Notes: generated by a model not told the origin, from the letters alone. A DNA stretch of 64,000 nt from Pseudomonas lurida (GCF_013522705.1 NZ_JAAMRE010000003.1:186001-250000); one strand, 5' to 3'; counted from the first letter of the stretch, positions 54,079 through 64,000 are shown. Made by a program: numbers and translations.

Positions 54079-54852
54079 CTATTGGGCCAGCCAGCCCCCA
54101 TCGATATTCCACGCCGCACCACGCACCTGGGCGCCGGCCTCGCTGCACAAAAACAGCACCAGTTCGCCCAGTTGCGATGGGGTCACGAACTCCAGCGACG
54201 GCTGTTTCTCCGCCAGCAGATCATGCTGCGCCTGCTGCGGGTCCACGCCTTGGGCAATGCGGTCGTCGATCTGCTTCTGCACCAGCGGCGTCAGCACCCA
54301 GCCGGGGCAGATCGCGTTGCAGGTTACGTTGCTGGGGGCGGTCTCCAGGCCCACCACTTTGGTCAGGCCGATCACGCCGTGCTTGGCCGCCACATAAGCG
54401 GCCTTGCCCACCGAACCGACCTGGCCGTGCACCGAGGCAATATTGACGATACGCCCCCAGCCCTTGGCCTTCATGCCCGGCAGGCCCAAGCGTGTGCTGT
54501 GGAACACCGACGACAGGTTGATCGCGATGATCGCGTCCCAGCGCTCGGCCGGGAAGTCTTCGACCGCCGCCACATGCTGGATGCCGGCGTTGTTCACCAG
54601 AATGTCCACGCCGCCGAACTCACGCTCGGCGTAGGCGAACATGTCGGCGATCTGCGCCGGGTCGCTGACGTCCGCCGGATGGTGACCGACCTGGCCGCCA
54701 TAGGCTTGCACCTGGGCGATTACCGCGCTGGCATCGCCAAAGCCATTGAGGATCAGGTTGGCGCCGGCCTTGGCCAGGCTCAGCGCGATACCCAGGCCGA
54801 TGCCGCTGGTGGAGCCGGTAACCAGGGCGGTCTTGCCATTCAATGTCGTCAT
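54079..54852 (-). CDS. bdhA: 3-hydroxybutyrate dehydrogenase
   Basis: 257 residues from the ATG at 54852, preceded by GAGGTG (a frame to 54879 would overlap the permease gene). Short-chain dehydrogenase: NAD motif VTGSTSGIGLGIALSLA, NNAGIQHVAAVEDFP, catalytic Ser in VNIASVHGQVG, and YVAAKHGVIGLTK. The C-terminal GAQVRGAAWNIDGGWLAQ is typical of D-3-hydroxybutyrate dehydrogenase. Oxidises 3-hydroxybutyrate to acetoacetate, which the next gene activates. Confidence 0.93.
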   Translation of the reverse strand: MTTLNGKTALVTGSTSGIGLGIALSLAKAGANLILNGFGDASAVIAQVQAYGGQVGHHPADVSDPAQIADMFAYAEREFGGVDILVNNAGIQHVAAVEDFPAERWDAIIAINLSSVFHSTRLGLPGMKAKGWGRIVNIASVHGQVGSVGKAAYVAAKHGVIGLTKVVGLETAPSNVTCNAICPGWVLTPLVQKQIDDRIAQGVDPQQAQHDLLAEKQPSLEFVTPSQLGELVLFLCSEAGAQVRGAAWNIDGGWLAQ

Positions 54853-54859
54853 GTACACC

Positions 54860-56251
54860 TCATACAATGCCTGTGGCATAGAAAGTACCGATCACCACGA
54901 ACACCGCAAGGGTCTTGATAATCGTGATGCCGAAAATATCCTTGTAGGCTTCGCGGTGGGTCAGGCCGGTGACCGCCAGCAGGGTGATCACCGCGCCGTT
55001 GTGGGGCAGGGTGTCCATGCCGCCACTGGCCATGGCCGCGACCCGGTGCAGCACTTCAAGGGGGATATTGGCCGCGTGGGCCGCCGCGATAAAACTCTCG
55101 GACATCGCGGCCAGGGCGATGCTCATGCCGCCCGAGGCGGAACCGGTGATACCGGCCAGCAACGTCACAGTGATCGCCTCGTTGACCAACGGGTTGGGGA
55201 TGCCCTTAAGCCAGTCCGCCAGCACCAGAAAGCCCGGCAACGAAGCGATGACCGCACCGAAGCCGTATTCCGACGCGGTATTCATCGCCGCCAGCAACGC
55301 ACCGCTGACCGCGCTCTTGCTGCCTTCGGCGAGTTTGCTCTTGATGGCCGAGAAGCCGAACACCAGCACCATGATAATCCCCACCAGCAGCGCCGCCTGC
55401 ACCGCCCAGATCGCCGTGAGCTTGGCAATCTCGGTGGTCACCGGCGCGCTCATGCCAGGCAGGCTGAGGCTGTGGGTCTTGCCGTACCACTGCGGAATCC
55501 AGTGGGTGAACAGCAGGTTCATCACGCCTACCAGGATCAGCGGCGACAGCGCGATCCACGGGTTGGGCAGCGCCAGGTTCTCAGCGGTTTCCGGTTCATT
55601 GCGCAGGTCGATGCCGTAGCCTTCCCCGGCGCGCTGGGCCTTGTTGCGTTGGCGTGCCAGGTAGAGCATGCCGGCGCAGAACACGAAGATCGTGCCGATC
55701 AGCCCCAGCCACGGCGCCGCCCAGGCTGTGGTGTTGAAGAACGTGCTGGGGATGATGTTCTGGATCTGCGGCGTGCCGGGCAGGGCGTCCATGGTGAAGG
55801 AAAACGCACCCAGGGCGATGGTCGCCGGGATCAGGCGCTTGGGGATATTGCTCTGGCGGAACATCTCCGCCGCGAACGGGTACACCGCGAAAACCACCAC
55901 AAACAGCGACACGCCGCCGTAGGTGAGCAGGGCGCAGACCAGCACGATCACCAGCATCGCCTGGCGCGTGCCGAGCAAACGGATCGCCGCCGCCACGATC
56001 GAACGCGAGAAGCCCGACAACTCAATCAACTTGCCGAATACCGCACCCAGCAGGAACACCGGGAAATACAGTTTGATAAAGCCGACCATTTTTTCCATAA
56101 ACACCCCGGTAAAGGCAGGGGCGACGGCGGAAGGATCGGTCAGCAGCACCGCGCCGAGGGCGGCGATGGGGGCGAACAGGATAACGCTATAGCCACGGTA
56201 GGCAGCCAGCATCAGCAACGCGAGGGCTGCCAGGGCAATGATCACACTCAT
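54860..56251 (-). CDS. GntP-family permease, probable 3-hydroxybutyrate uptake
   Basis: 463 residues with 11-12 hydrophobic segments, GntP fold (MLAAYRGYSVILFAPIAALG, FPVFLLGAVFGKLIELSG, GGVSLFVVVFAVYPFAAEMF, ASGGMSIALAAM, MASGGMDTLPHNGAVITLLA). GntP proteins import gluconate or other organic acids with protons; the operon suggests 3-hydroxybutyrate or acetoacetate. First gene, behind the sigma-54-type promoter; RBS GGAG precedes the ATG, and seven bases separate it from bdhA. Confidence 0.9.
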   Translation of the reverse strand: MSVIIALAALALLMLAAYRGYSVILFAPIAALGAVLLTDPSAVAPAFTGVFMEKMVGFIKLYFPVFLLGAVFGKLIELSGFSRSIVAAAIRLLGTRQAMLVIVLVCALLTYGGVSLFVVVFAVYPFAAEMFRQSNIPKRLIPATIALGAFSFTMDALPGTPQIQNIIPSTFFNTTAWAAPWLGLIGTIFVFCAGMLYLARQRNKAQRAGEGYGIDLRNEPETAENLALPNPWIALSPLILVGVMNLLFTHWIPQWYGKTHSLSLPGMSAPVTTEIAKLTAIWAVQAALLVGIIMVLVFGFSAIKSKLAEGSKSAVSGALLAAMNTASEYGFGAVIASLPGFLVLADWLKGIPNPLVNEAITVTLLAGITGSASGGMSIALAAMSESFIAAAHAANIPLEVLHRVAAMASGGMDTLPHNGAVITLLAVTGLTHREAYKDIFGITIIKTLAVFVVIGTFYATGIV

Positions 56252-56306
56252 GGTGTGTCTCCAGATGGGATTGTTATTTTTGTGGGTGACGCTGTGGGAA
56301 GGGCTA

Positions 56307-56324
56307 TAGCGAGATGTGTGCCAA
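56307..56324 (-). promoter_or_regulatory. Candidate sigma-54 (-24/-12) promoter of the 3-hydroxybutyrate operon
   Basis: On the minus strand TTGGCACACATCTCGCTA: GG and GC separated by exactly ten bases, with the TTGGCAC -24 element perfect and the -12 element TCGC one base off TTGC. The predicted start near 56297 leaves a ~46-base leader before the permease. A sigma-54 activator gene lies next door. Confidence 0.7.
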
Positions 56325-56374
56325 GTGGTTAATTGCTTGAAATATATGGATATTTTTCAACAGGTTTTAAGCCG

Positions 56375-56392
56375 TGTCTCAATTTCAAGACA
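56375..56392 (-). promoter_or_regulatory. Inverted repeat, candidate activator site
   Basis: TGTCT-CAATTTCA-AGACA: perfect 5-base arms with an 8-base spacer, centred about 86 bases upstream of the predicted start, the usual distance for a sigma-54 enhancer. Likely bound by the activator encoded at 56502-57941. Confidence 0.5.
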
Positions 56393-56405
56393 GGCGCGGA
56401 TCAAA

Positions 56406-56493
56406 TGTGGGAGGGGGCTTGCCCCGATAGCGGTCTATCAGCCAGGAAAATAGCGGCTGAACCAATGCCATCGGCGGCAAGCCCCCTCCCACC
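56406..56493. repeat. REPIN (inverted REP pair)
   Basis: GTGGGAGGGGGCTTGCCCCG at 56406 and GGCGGCAAGCCCCCTCCCAC to 56493 as inverted halves, in the 250-base gap between activator and permease genes. Confidence 0.8.
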
Positions 56494-56501
56494 CAGTCTG
56501 T

Positions 56502-57941
56502 CTATTTATTGAGATGCTTGTCTCTATTTAGAGATTGCGTAATGCCCAGGGCCACCATCTTCTTGTACAACGTCGATCGCCCCAGCCCCAACCGCTTAGC
56601 CGCCTCCACCACATTGCCTTCACATCCTTTGAGCGCCGCCACAATCACCTGCCGGTCAAACCGCTCTCGCGCCGCGTTGTAGCTTTCGCCTTCTACCGCC
56701 GCCACGGCATTGCTACGCGCCACCGGACTGAAGGTGCCGATCGCCGCGCGGACTTCCTCGGCGTTCAATACCAGGTCATCGCTCAACAGCGCCGCGCGCT
56801 CCAGCACATTGCGCAACTCGCGGATATTCCCCGGCCAGGCATGCTGGGCCAGCAGGGCCAGGGCTTCGCGGTCCAGTTCGTGGTGGCTGCTCAGTTCTTC
56901 GAGGATCGCCTCGCTGAGCGCCGGAATATCTTCCAGGCGTTCGCGCAGGGGCGGCACCTGGATGGGCAGCACGTTCAGGCGGTAGTACAGGTCTGCGCGA
57001 AACTCGCCGCGCTTGATTGCCGCTTCAAGGTCCATCGATGTGGCCGCGATCACCCGCACATCACTGTGCAGCATCTCGTTGGAGCCGACCGGTTCGAATT
57101 CCTTTTCCTGCAACACCCGCAGCAGTTTGCTCTGCAGCGGCAGCGGCATATCGCCGATTTCATCCAGAAACAACGTACCACCCTCGGCGATCTGGAACTT
57201 GCCGGAGCGGCCCTTGCGGTCCGCCCCGGTAAACGCGCCAGGTGCCGTGCCGAAAAATTCGGCTTCCAGCAGGTCATGGGGGATCGCCGCGCTGTTGATG
57301 CTCACGAACGCCTTGTGCGCCCGCGACGACGCGCCATGAATGGCCTGGGCCAGCAGCTCCTTGCCGGTACCGGTTTCCCCCAGCAGCAATACGGGCGACT
57401 CGGCCTTTGCACTGCGCCGCGCCCGGCGTTTGACCTCCAGGCTCGCGGCACTGGTGCCGATAAAATGCGCGAAGGTGTACTTGCTCTGGCGTGAGCGCAG
57501 CAACGAGCGGGTGGAGGCCAGTTCCTGCTGCATGCTCAGGTAGCGCTCGATCAGGGGCGACAAGTTGCGCAGCTCATCGAACAGCGCGAAGCCGATGGCG
57601 CCGATCACCGCGCCGGCATCGTTGTGAATCGGCAGGCGCATCACCACCAGCGGGCCTTTGGGCGTGTCCTGGATATCCAGCAGGATCGGCCGGTCGGTGC
57701 GCACCACCTGGCGCAACAAACTGTTTGAGATCACTTGTTCGCACGGTTGGCCGATGGCCTCTTCGGCGCTCTTGAGACCGAAGCGTCTGGCGTAGCGCTC
57801 GTTCATCCACACGATGTTGGCATCACGGTCGACAATCACCGTGCCTTCGCTGGACTGCTCGATGATCTCGAACAGCGACTGGATCGCCAGCCCGCGTACC
57901 TGTTGGTAATCGGTGAGGTTATCGGTGAGGTTCATGCCCAT
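56502..57941 (-). CDS. hbcR: Sigma-54-dependent activator of 3-hydroxybutyrate genes (HbcR-like)
   Basis: 479 residues. PAS domain (about 20-130: EIIEQSSEGTVIVDRDANIVWMN), AAA+ domain (about 160-390: Walker A LLLGETGTGKELLAQ, sigma-54 contact loop GAFTGADRKG, Walker B GGTLFLDEIGDMPL, R-finger region REFRADLYYRLNV-like) and a Fis-type HTH (about 430-470: NVVEAAKRLGLGRSTLYKKM). Position next to a GntP-bdhA-acetoacetyl-CoA synthetase operon matches HbcR of P. aeruginosa, the 3-hydroxybutyrate activator. The PAS domain likely senses the substrate. Confidence 0.9.
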   Translation of the reverse strand: MGMNLTDNLTDYQQVRGLAIQSLFEIIEQSSEGTVIVDRDANIVWMNERYARRFGLKSAEEAIGQPCEQVISNSLLRQVVRTDRPILLDIQDTPKGPLVVMRLPIHNDAGAVIGAIGFALFDELRNLSPLIERYLSMQQELASTRSLLRSRQSKYTFAHFIGTSAASLEVKRRARRSAKAESPVLLLGETGTGKELLAQAIHGASSRAHKAFVSINSAAIPHDLLEAEFFGTAPGAFTGADRKGRSGKFQIAEGGTLFLDEIGDMPLPLQSKLLRVLQEKEFEPVGSNEMLHSDVRVIAATSMDLEAAIKRGEFRADLYYRLNVLPIQVPPLRERLEDIPALSEAILEELSSHHELDREALALLAQHAWPGNIRELRNVLERAALLSDDLVLNAEEVRAAIGTFSPVARSNAVAAVEGESYNAARERFDRQVIVAALKGCEGNVVEAAKRLGLGRSTLYKKMVALGITQSLNRDKHLNK

Positions 57942-57978
57942 GCCGCCAGCAAAAGGGTGAGTGGAATCCCATAACGTC

Positions 57979-59550
57979 CTACAGCGGGATATGCGCCGCT
58001 GCCATCAGTTCCTTGGTGTAGGGGTGCTGCGGTGACTCGAATAGGTCATGGCTGGCGCCGCGCTCCACCACCTGGCCGTCCTTGATCACGATCATGTCGT
58101 GGGCCATGGCCCGCACCACGGCCAGGTCATGGCTGATAAACAGATACGTCAGGCCGTATTTTTCCTGCAGTTCACGCAGCAGCGCCACCACTTGTTTCTG
58201 CACGGTGCGGTCCAGAGCGGAGGTGGGTTCGTCCAGCAGCATCAGCGCCGGCTTGAGCACCAGTGCGCGGGCGATAGCGATGCGTTGGCGCTGGCCGCCG
58301 GAAAACTCGTGGGGGTAGCGATGCCGGCTGGCAGGGTCCAGGCCCACATCCTTGAGCACCTGGATGACCTGCGCTTCGCGCTCGGCCAGGCTGCACGGGG
58401 CATGCACTTCGAGACCTTCGCTGATGATCTGCTGCACTGACATGCGCGGGCTGAGGCTGCCGTAAGGGTCCTGGAACACCACCTGCATCTGCTTGCGCCA
58501 CGGGCGCATCTGTTGATGGCTGAGGGCTTCTAGGGCGTGGCCCTGGAAGCATATGCCGCCGTGTGAGTCCAGCAGGCGCAGGATCGCCTGGCCAAGGGTG
58601 GATTTGCCCGAGCCGGATTCACCGACGATGCCCAGGGTCTTGCCACGTTGCACGCTGAGGCTGATGCCGTCTACCGCGCGCAGGTAGGTTTTGCGCCGAA
58701 ACAGCCCGCCGCCGAGGCGGAACTGCACGCTCAGGTCATTCACTTGCAACACCGTCTCGCGTTCCTCGCTGCACAGGGCGTCGCCCGCCGGTTCGGCATC
58801 CAGCAGCAGGCGGCTGTAAGGGTGCTGCGGCGCGCTGAACAGCGCCTGGCATTCGGCCTGCTCGACGATCTCGCCGGCGTGCATCACGCACACCCGTTGG
58901 GCGATGCTGCGTACCAGGTTGAGGTCATGGCTGATCAACAGCAGCGACATGCCCAGGCGTTGCTGCAGGGATTTGAGCAGCAGCAGAATCTTGCGCTGCA
59001 CGGTCACATCCAGCGCGGTGGTCGGTTCATCGGCTATCAGCAGCTCCGGCTCGCATGCCAGGGCCATCGCAATCATCACCCGCTGACGCTGGCCGCCGGA
59101 CAACTGATGGGGATAGGCCTTGAGGCGTTCCCTGGGCTTCTGGATACCGACCAGCTCAAGCAATTCCAGGATGCGCGCCTGCGCCGCCCTGCCGCCCAGG
59201 CCCTTGTGCAGCAACAGGGTTTCACCGATCTGTTTTTCGATGCTGTGCAGCGGGTTGAGGGAGGTCATCGGCTCCTGGAAAATCATGGCGATGCGGTTGC
59301 CGCGCAGTTTCTGCAAGGTCGTCGCAGGCGCTCCCACCAGTTCCTTGCCGCGATATTTCACCGAGCCGGTGGTGGCGCTGCCGGCTTCAGGCAACAGTTG
59401 CAGAATCGAATGGGCGGTCACTGACTTGCCCGAGCCCGATTCGCCCACCAGCGCCAGGCACTCGCCGGGGCGCACCTCCAGGCTCAAGTTGCGTACCACG
59501 GCCTGGCCGTTGAAGGCGACGCAGAGGTCGCGGATCTCGATCAGGTTCAT
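57979..59550 (-). CDS. yejF: Peptide ABC importer ATPase, two fused domains (YejF)
   Basis: 523 residues from the ATG at 59550 (the longer frame uses a TTG). Two complete NTPase domains: Walker [12 protein letters not shown] and [11 protein letters not shown], signatures [16 protein letters not shown] and [16 protein letters not shown], Walker [13 protein letters not shown] and [12 protein letters not shown], each with its own switch His ([18 protein letters not shown]) and the oligopeptide-ATPase extension ([16 protein letters not shown]). Energises YejABE. Last gene of the operon. Confidence 0.94.
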   Translation of the reverse strand: MNLIEIRDLCVAFNGQAVVRNLSLEVRPGECLALVGESGSGKSVTAHSILQLLPEAGSATTGSVKYRGKELVGAPATTLQKLRGNRIAMIFQEPMTSLNPLHSIEKQIGETLLLHKGLGGRAAQARILELLELVGIQKPRERLKAYPHQLSGGQRQRVMIAMALACEPELLIADEPTTALDVTVQRKILLLLKSLQQRLGMSLLLISHDLNLVRSIAQRVCVMHAGEIVEQAECQALFSAPQHPYSRLLLDAEPAGDALCSEERETVLQVNDLSVQFRLGGGLFRRKTYLRAVDGISLSVQRGKTLGIVGESGSGKSTLGQAILRLLDSHGGICFQGHALEALSHQQMRPWRKQMQVVFQDPYGSLSPRMSVQQIISEGLEVHAPCSLAEREAQVIQVLKDVGLDPASRHRYPHEFSGGQRQRIAIARALVLKPALMLLDEPTSALDRTVQKQVVALLRELQEKYGLTYLFISHDLAVVRAMAHDMIVIKDGQVVERGASHDLFESPQHPYTKELMAAAHIPL

Positions 59551-59560
59551 TTGCAATCAC

Positions 59561-60583
59561 TCATGAGCGTGGGTCGAAGGCGTCACGCAGCGCCTCGCCG
59601 ATAAAAACCAGCAGCGACAGGATCAGCGCCAGGGTGAAAAACGCCGTCAGGCCCAGCCACGGCGCCTGCAGGTTCTGTTTACCCTGGGCGATCAGCTCAC
59701 CCAGCGACGCGCTGCCCGCCGGCATGCCGAAGCCGAGGAAGTCCAGGGCGCTCAACGTGGAAATGGCACCGGTCAAAATAAATGGCAGGTAGCTCAAGGT
59801 CGCAGTCATTGCATTGGGCAGGATATGCCGACCAATGATCTTGGCATCGCCCAGGCCCAGGGCCCGCGCCGCCTTGACGTATTCCAGGTTGCGCCCGCGC
59901 AGGAACTCGGCGCGCACCACGTCCACCAGCGCGAGCCAGGAAAACAGCGCCATGATCCCCAGCAGCCACCAGAAATTCGGCTCGACGAAACCCGACAGGA
60001 TGATCAGCAGGTACAGCACCGGCAGGCCGGACCACACCTCAAGTACACGCTGCCCGATCAAATCCACCCAGCCGCCGTAGTATCCCTGCAGCGCGCCGGC
60101 GGCAATGCCGATAGCCGCGCTGATCGCGGTAAGCGCCAGGGCGAACAGGATCGATACCCGAGCGCCGAAGATGACCCGCGCCAGCACATCCCGCGACTGG
60201 TCGTCGGTGCCCAACCAGTTCACCGCCGAGGGCGGGCTGGGGGCAGGGCGGGTCAGTTCGTAGTTGGGCGTGTCGTCGCTGAATGGGATCGGCGGGAACA
60301 GCATCCAGCCGCCGTCCTGCTTGATCAGCTTTTGTACGTAATCACTGCGGTAATCGGCCTGAAATGGCAATTGCCCTCCGAACTGCTGCTCGGTGTAGCG
60401 CTTGAACACCGGGAAATACAATTCGTGCTTGTAGCTCACCACCCAGGGTTTGTCGTTAGCGATCAACTCGCCGCCCAGGGTCAGGATAAACAGACCGATA
60501 AACAGCCACAGCGACCACCAGCCGCGACGGTTTTTCTTGAACCGCTCGAAGCGTCGGCGGGCCACCGGTGACAGATTGAGCAT
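59561..60583 (-). CDS. yejE: Peptide ABC importer permease (YejE)
   Basis: 340 residues. OppC-type N-terminal extension (RRRFERFKKNRRGWWSLWLF), a ~90-residue periplasmic loop, then five membrane segments with the EAA loop (YVKAARALGLGDAKIIGRHILPNAM). Motif GTDDQSRDVLARVIFGARVS is typical of OppC/YejE. One-base overlap with yejB, ten bases before yejF. Confidence 0.94.
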   Translation of the reverse strand: MLNLSPVARRRFERFKKNRRGWWSLWLFIGLFILTLGGELIANDKPWVVSYKHELYFPVFKRYTEQQFGGQLPFQADYRSDYVQKLIKQDGGWMLFPPIPFSDDTPNYELTRPAPSPPSAVNWLGTDDQSRDVLARVIFGARVSILFALALTAISAAIGIAAGALQGYYGGWVDLIGQRVLEVWSGLPVLYLLIILSGFVEPNFWWLLGIMALFSWLALVDVVRAEFLRGRNLEYVKAARALGLGDAKIIGRHILPNAMTATLSYLPFILTGAISTLSALDFLGFGMPAGSASLGELIAQGKQNLQAPWLGLTAFFTLALILSLLVFIGEALRDAFDPRS

Positions 60584-61644
60584 CAGGCGTTCCTCGCGGC
60601 GAAGTCGATACGCGGGTCCACCAGGGTGTAGCAGAGGTCGCCGATCAGTTTTATCAGCAGGCCGAACAAGGTGAAGATAAACAGCGAGCCAAACACCACC
60701 GGGTAGTCCCGTGATACGGCGGCTTCGTAGCTCATGCGGCCCAGACCGTCGAGGGAGAAGATCACTTCGATCAGCAGCGAACCGGCAAAGAACACACTGA
60801 TGAACGCCTGGGGAATTCCGGAGATCACCAGCAGCATGGCGTTGCGAAATACATGACCGTACAGCACGCGGCGCTCGCTCAGGCCCTTGGCGCGCGCGGT
60901 GACCACGTACTGACGCGTGATTTCATTCAGGAATGAGTTCTTGGTCAGGATGGTCAAGGTGGCGAAACCGCCGATCACCAGGGAGGTCACCGGCAGCACC
61001 AGGTGCCAGAAATAGTCGGCCACCTTGCCCACGGTGCTCAGCTCTTCGAAATTCTCCGAGACCAGGCCGCGCACCGGGAACCAGTTGAGGGATGTACCAC
61101 CGGCAAACACTACGATCAGGAACATCGCGAACAGGAACGCCGGCATGGCATAGCCGATGACGATGGCGGTGCTGCTCCACACGTCAAAGCTGCTGCCATG
61201 GCGCACGGCCTTGCGAATGCCCAGGGGGATCGACACCAGGTAGGTGATCAGAGTGGCCCACAGGCCGAGGGAAATGGTCACGGGCATTTTTTCGAGGATC
61301 AGGTCGATCACGCTCTTGCCACGGAAGAAACTGTTGCCGAAGTCCAGCTGGGCGTAGCTTTTGAGCATCAGCCACAGACGTTCCGGCGCGGGCTTGTCGA
61401 AGCCGTATTGCTTTTCGATGTCCTTGATCAGTTTCGGGTCCAGGCCGCGACTGGCGCGCGAACCGCTGCCGATGCCTTCGCCGGACGAGCCGCCGACGCC
61501 ACCGCCGCCAATCCCTTGCAGGTGGGCGATCGCCTGTTCCACCGGGCCGCCGGGGGCGGCCTGCACAATCACAAAATTCACCAGCAGGATGATCACCAGG
61601 GTCGGGATGATCAACAGCAGGCGCCGCACGATATAGGCAAACAT
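60583..61644 (-). CDS. yejB: Peptide ABC importer permease (YejB)
   Basis: 353 residues. OppB-type permease: [20 protein letters not shown], a longer than usual soluble insert ([19 protein letters not shown], as in YejB), then the membrane domain with EAA loop ([23 protein letters not shown]). Overlaps yejA and yejE by one base each, so the four genes are translationally coupled. Confidence 0.94.
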   Translation of the reverse strand: MFAYIVRRLLLIIPTLVIILLVNFVIVQAAPGGPVEQAIAHLQGIGGGGVGGSSGEGIGSGSRASRGLDPKLIKDIEKQYGFDKPAPERLWLMLKSYAQLDFGNSFFRGKSVIDLILEKMPVTISLGLWATLITYLVSIPLGIRKAVRHGSSFDVWSSTAIVIGYAMPAFLFAMFLIVVFAGGTSLNWFPVRGLVSENFEELSTVGKVADYFWHLVLPVTSLVIGGFATLTILTKNSFLNEITRQYVVTARAKGLSERRVLYGHVFRNAMLLVISGIPQAFISVFFAGSLLIEVIFSLDGLGRMSYEAAVSRDYPVVFGSLFIFTLFGLLIKLIGDLCYTLVDPRIDFAARNA

Positions 61645-63506
61645 CAGCGGGCCTCCGCGCGTTTTTTCAGTTCGGCTTTCATTTGTTCATTCGTCAGCGG
61701 TGTGGGGCTGATTTCCCACCAGGTTTCCAGGGCCTCATCGTTCTTGGCCTCGATGGCCGGGCGGCCGAAGCGGTTCCACCACGCCGCCGACGTACCGGGC
61801 GGGTAGTAATTGGGAATCCACAGATAATTCCATTGCAGCACCCGGTCCAGGGCATGGGCGTAGGTGAGCATCTGTGCCTGGGTGTCGGCCTTGACCAGGC
61901 CTTTGATCAGGGTGTCGACGGCCGGGTCCTTGAGCACCATGTAGTTATTGGCCCCCGAATCGAACGCGGCGGCCGAACCGAAGTAGTTGTACAGCTCCAT
62001 CCCCGGAGAGGTGGTGACCGGGAACCCGGTGACGATCATGTCGTAGTCTCGACTCATCAAGCGGTTTACATACTGCGAGGAGTCGATGCGACGAATATTC
62101 AGGGTGATACCGATCTGCGCCAGGTTGCGCTTGTAGGGCAGCAGCAGCCGCTCGAGGCCGGCCTGGGCATTCAGGAAGGTGAACTCCAGCGGCTCGCCCT
62201 GGGCATTTACCAGTTTGTCGCCGTCGGGCTTCCAGCCAGCTTCCTCAAGCAGGCTCAGGGCCTGCAGCTGTTTGTCGCGGATCATGCCGCTGCCGTCGGT
62301 GACCGGTGCCTTGAACACCTGGGTGAATACCTCATCGGGTACTTGCCCGCGCAGCGGTTCGAGAATCGCCAGTTCCTCCTTGGTTGGCAACTGGCTGGCG
62401 GCCAGCGGGCTGTTGGAGAAGAAGCTCTGCTGGCGGATGTACATATTGCGCATCATCTGCCGGTTGGCCCACTCGAAATCCCACAACATCGCCAGGGCCT
62501 GACGTACGCGGCGATCCTTGAACATCGGCTTTTGCACATTGAATACATAGCCTTGTGCCGGTTGCGGCATCTCTTTGGCCAAATGCGCGCGTTGCAGGCG
62601 TCCATCGTCGAGGGCAGGGCCGTTGTAGCCGATGGAGTAGCCGGTGGCGGAAAACTCGCGATTGAAGTCGTAGGCACCGCCGCGCAATACCTGGCGTGCG
62701 ACTTCGGTGTCGCCGAAGTACTCCAGGCTCAGGTGATCGAAGTTGTACAGGCCACGGCTGATGGGCAGGTCCTTGCCCCACCAGTCGGGGTCGCGGGTAA
62801 ACGTGATGGTGCTGCCCGAATCGATCTTGCTGACCTTGTAGGGGCCGCTGCCCAGTGGCGCTTCGTAGCCGCCGCCGTTGGCAAAATCGCGGGTCTTCCA
62901 CCAGTGCTGAGGAAACACCGGCAGGGTGGCGATATCCAGGGGCAGGGTGCGGTTCTCATTGCTGGAAAAGTCGAAGCGCACCTGGCGCTCGCCTTCCACT
63001 TCTACGTGCTTGACGTCGGCGAACAGCGTACGAAAGCGCAGGCTGCCTTGGGTCATCAACAGGTCAAAGCTGTAGCGTACGTCTTCGGCGGTGATCGGCT
63101 TGCCATCGGCAAAGCGCGCCTTCGGGTTCAGGTAAAAGCGCAGCGACAGGCCGTCCTCGGCACGCTCCATCTTCTCGGCGACCAGGCCATAGACCGTATA
63201 AGGCTCATCCAGGGAGCGCTGGGCCAGGGGCGCGTAAAGCCAGCCATCGACCTGGGACACGCCGATGCCTTTGTCGATATACGGCAGCACATGATCGAAG
63301 CGCCCGATCTCGATAGCCGAACGCCGCAGGCTGCCGCCCTTGGGTGCATTGGGGTTGGCATAGTCGAAATGGGTGAAACCGGCCGAGTACTTGGCCGGTT
63401 CACCGTACACCGTAAGGTACGTTTGTGGCGCCGCGATCACGGCGGTACTCGCCAGCACAAGGGCCAGCGCAGTGCCGAGAAGGGGTGTGGAAAAAGCCAA
63501 TCGCAT
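61644..63506 (-). CDS. yejA: Peptide-binding protein of the YejABEF importer
   Basis: 620 residues with signal peptide (cleavage near VIAAPQ). SBP_bac_5 fold ([79 protein letters not shown]). In E. coli YejABEF takes up microcin C and peptides; in Pseudomonas it is a general oligopeptide and peptide-antibiotic route. First gene of the operon; full length. Confidence 0.93.
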   Translation of the reverse strand: MRLAFSTPLLGTALALVLASTAVIAAPQTYLTVYGEPAKYSAGFTHFDYANPNAPKGGSLRRSAIEIGRFDHVLPYIDKGIGVSQVDGWLYAPLAQRSLDEPYTVYGLVAEKMERAEDGLSLRFYLNPKARFADGKPITAEDVRYSFDLLMTQGSLRFRTLFADVKHVEVEGERQVRFDFSSNENRTLPLDIATLPVFPQHWWKTRDFANGGGYEAPLGSGPYKVSKIDSGSTITFTRDPDWWGKDLPISRGLYNFDHLSLEYFGDTEVARQVLRGGAYDFNREFSATGYSIGYNGPALDDGRLQRAHLAKEMPQPAQGYVFNVQKPMFKDRRVRQALAMLWDFEWANRQMMRNMYIRQQSFFSNSPLAASQLPTKEELAILEPLRGQVPDEVFTQVFKAPVTDGSGMIRDKQLQALSLLEEAGWKPDGDKLVNAQGEPLEFTFLNAQAGLERLLLPYKRNLAQIGITLNIRRIDSSQYVNRLMSRDYDMIVTGFPVTTSPGMELYNYFGSAAAFDSGANNYMVLKDPAVDTLIKGLVKADTQAQMLTYAHALDRVLQWNYLWIPNYYPPGTSAAWWNRFGRPAIEAKNDEALETWWEISPTPLTNEQMKAELKKRAEAR

Positions 63507-63581
63507 TGTCAGCCTTGAACGCCGGATAAAAGAATAGGGATTTGTACGCTAACGGCGGCACCGTCGCCAGTGATCGGATGC

Positions 63582-63611
63582 ACAACGGCCCACCAGATGG
63601 CGGGCCGTTGT
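63582..63611 (-). terminator. Terminator-like hairpin between second parvulin and yejA
   Basis: Perfect 10-bp stem ACAACGGCCC/GGGCCGTTGT with a 10-base loop, 24 bases past the parvulin stop. No T run on the minus strand, so read-through into yejA is possible. Confidence 0.55.
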
Positions 63612-63634
63612 TTCACGCATCAGCGCAGGGCGGA

Positions 63635-63916
63635 TCAGTCCTGACGGCTGGTGACTTCCAGCAGGTGGTAGCCGAACTGAGTCTTGACCGGGCCTTGCAC
63701 GGTGTTGACTGGAGCGCTGAATACCACGGTATCGAATTCTTTAACCATCTGGCCTGGACCGAACGAACCCAGGTTGCCGCCGTCGCGGCTGGATGGGCAG
63801 CTGGAGTTGGCTTTGGCGATTTCTGCGAAGTCGGCGCCGCCTTCGATTTGGGCCTTGAGTTCGTTGCACTTGTCTTCGGTGGACACGAGGATGTGGCGGG
63901 CGGTGGCTTTGGCCAT
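63635..63916 (-). CDS. ppiC: Parvulin-type peptidyl-prolyl isomerase PpiC
   Basis: 93 residues, cytoplasmic, one parvulin domain: ATARHILVSTEDKCNELKAQI, SSCPSSRDGGNLGSFGPGQMV, GPVKTQFGYHLLEVTSRQD. Closer to E. coli PpiC than the copy at 49442. A GGAGTTACTC stretch before the ATG includes GGAG. Nothing convincing lies in 63917-64000. Confidence 0.93.
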   Translation of the reverse strand: MAKATARHILVSTEDKCNELKAQIEGGADFAEIAKANSSCPSSRDGGNLGSFGPGQMVKEFDTVVFSAPVNTVQGPVKTQFGYHLLEVTSRQD

Positions 63917-64000
63917 GAGAGTAACTCCTTGAATGAAAAGGGTGAGCGTACCGGAATCAGGCGGCTATTTCCCGGCAAAGTTCCCAGGGATTGCCTGAGC

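Noticed and set aside
54746..56332. 528-codon + strand frame opposite the GntP permease
   Set aside because: His/Arg/Gln-rich translation without motifs; antisense of a membrane protein.

Overview
The window is chromosomal DNA of a Pseudomonas of the fluorescens group. Support comes from high GC with strong third-position G/C bias, REP/REPIN palindromes of the GTGGGAGGGGGCTTGCCCCC type scattered between genes, and typical Pseudomonas gene content. There are about 47 protein genes, no rRNA, tRNA or CRISPR array, and no transposase or integrase.

Layout. 1-2.8 kb: regulators (LysR, AraC, a membrane protein with a degenerate GGDEF site). 3.1-9.7 kb: a self-contained phytate-use locus (TonB-dependent receptor, two-domain beta-propeller phytase, private ExbB-ExbD-TonB), with a PhoB-box-like repeat before the receptor and another before exbB. 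9.7-10.5 kb: tandem array of units built around a REP doublet. 10.5-22.1 kb: thioesterase-like protein, exported 13-residue-repeat protein, pirin, GlxA-type regulator, two related winged-helix/NTPase regulators meeting tail to tail, AraC and LysR regulators, a transketolase and a small YdcH-like protein. 22.4-26.1 kb: strikingly AT-rich four-gene operon (ProC-like reductase, SAM-dependent methyltransferase, RarD-like exporter, covalent-flavin amine oxidase), probably acquired and possibly making or modifying a small amino-acid-derived compound. 26.3-32.1 kb: HglS-type 2-oxoadipate dioxygenase/decarboxylase, GH63-like glucosidase, SCP2 protein, histidine phosphatase. 32.3-38.7 kb: two-partner secretion pair. 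38.9-42.5 kb: SohB, TerC-CBS-CorC protein, thioredoxin-like protein, small secreted protein.

42.8-49.3 kb is a catabolic cluster: polar amino-acid ABC importer, RidA, IclR regulator, DSD1/D-threonine-aldolase-fold PLP enzyme and a KDG-kinase-like PfkB kinase. The best joint reading is uptake of an amino-sugar acid such as D-glucosaminate, its PLP-dependent deamination to 2-keto-3-deoxygluconate (RidA clearing the enamine/imine), then phosphorylation. 49.4-51.9 kb: parvulin and hybrid histidine kinase. 52.0-57.9 kb: 3-hydroxybutyrate use (GntP-type permease, 3-hydroxybutyrate dehydrogenase, acetoacetyl-CoA synthetase) with a sigma-54 activator and a good -24/-12 promoter. 57.9-63.5 kb: yejABEF peptide importer, followed by a second parvulin.

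The items most worth attention are the AT-rich operon, the Pho-box-bracketed phytate system and the predicted glucosaminate pathway. All functions are read from sequence and family knowledge; no database search was run.
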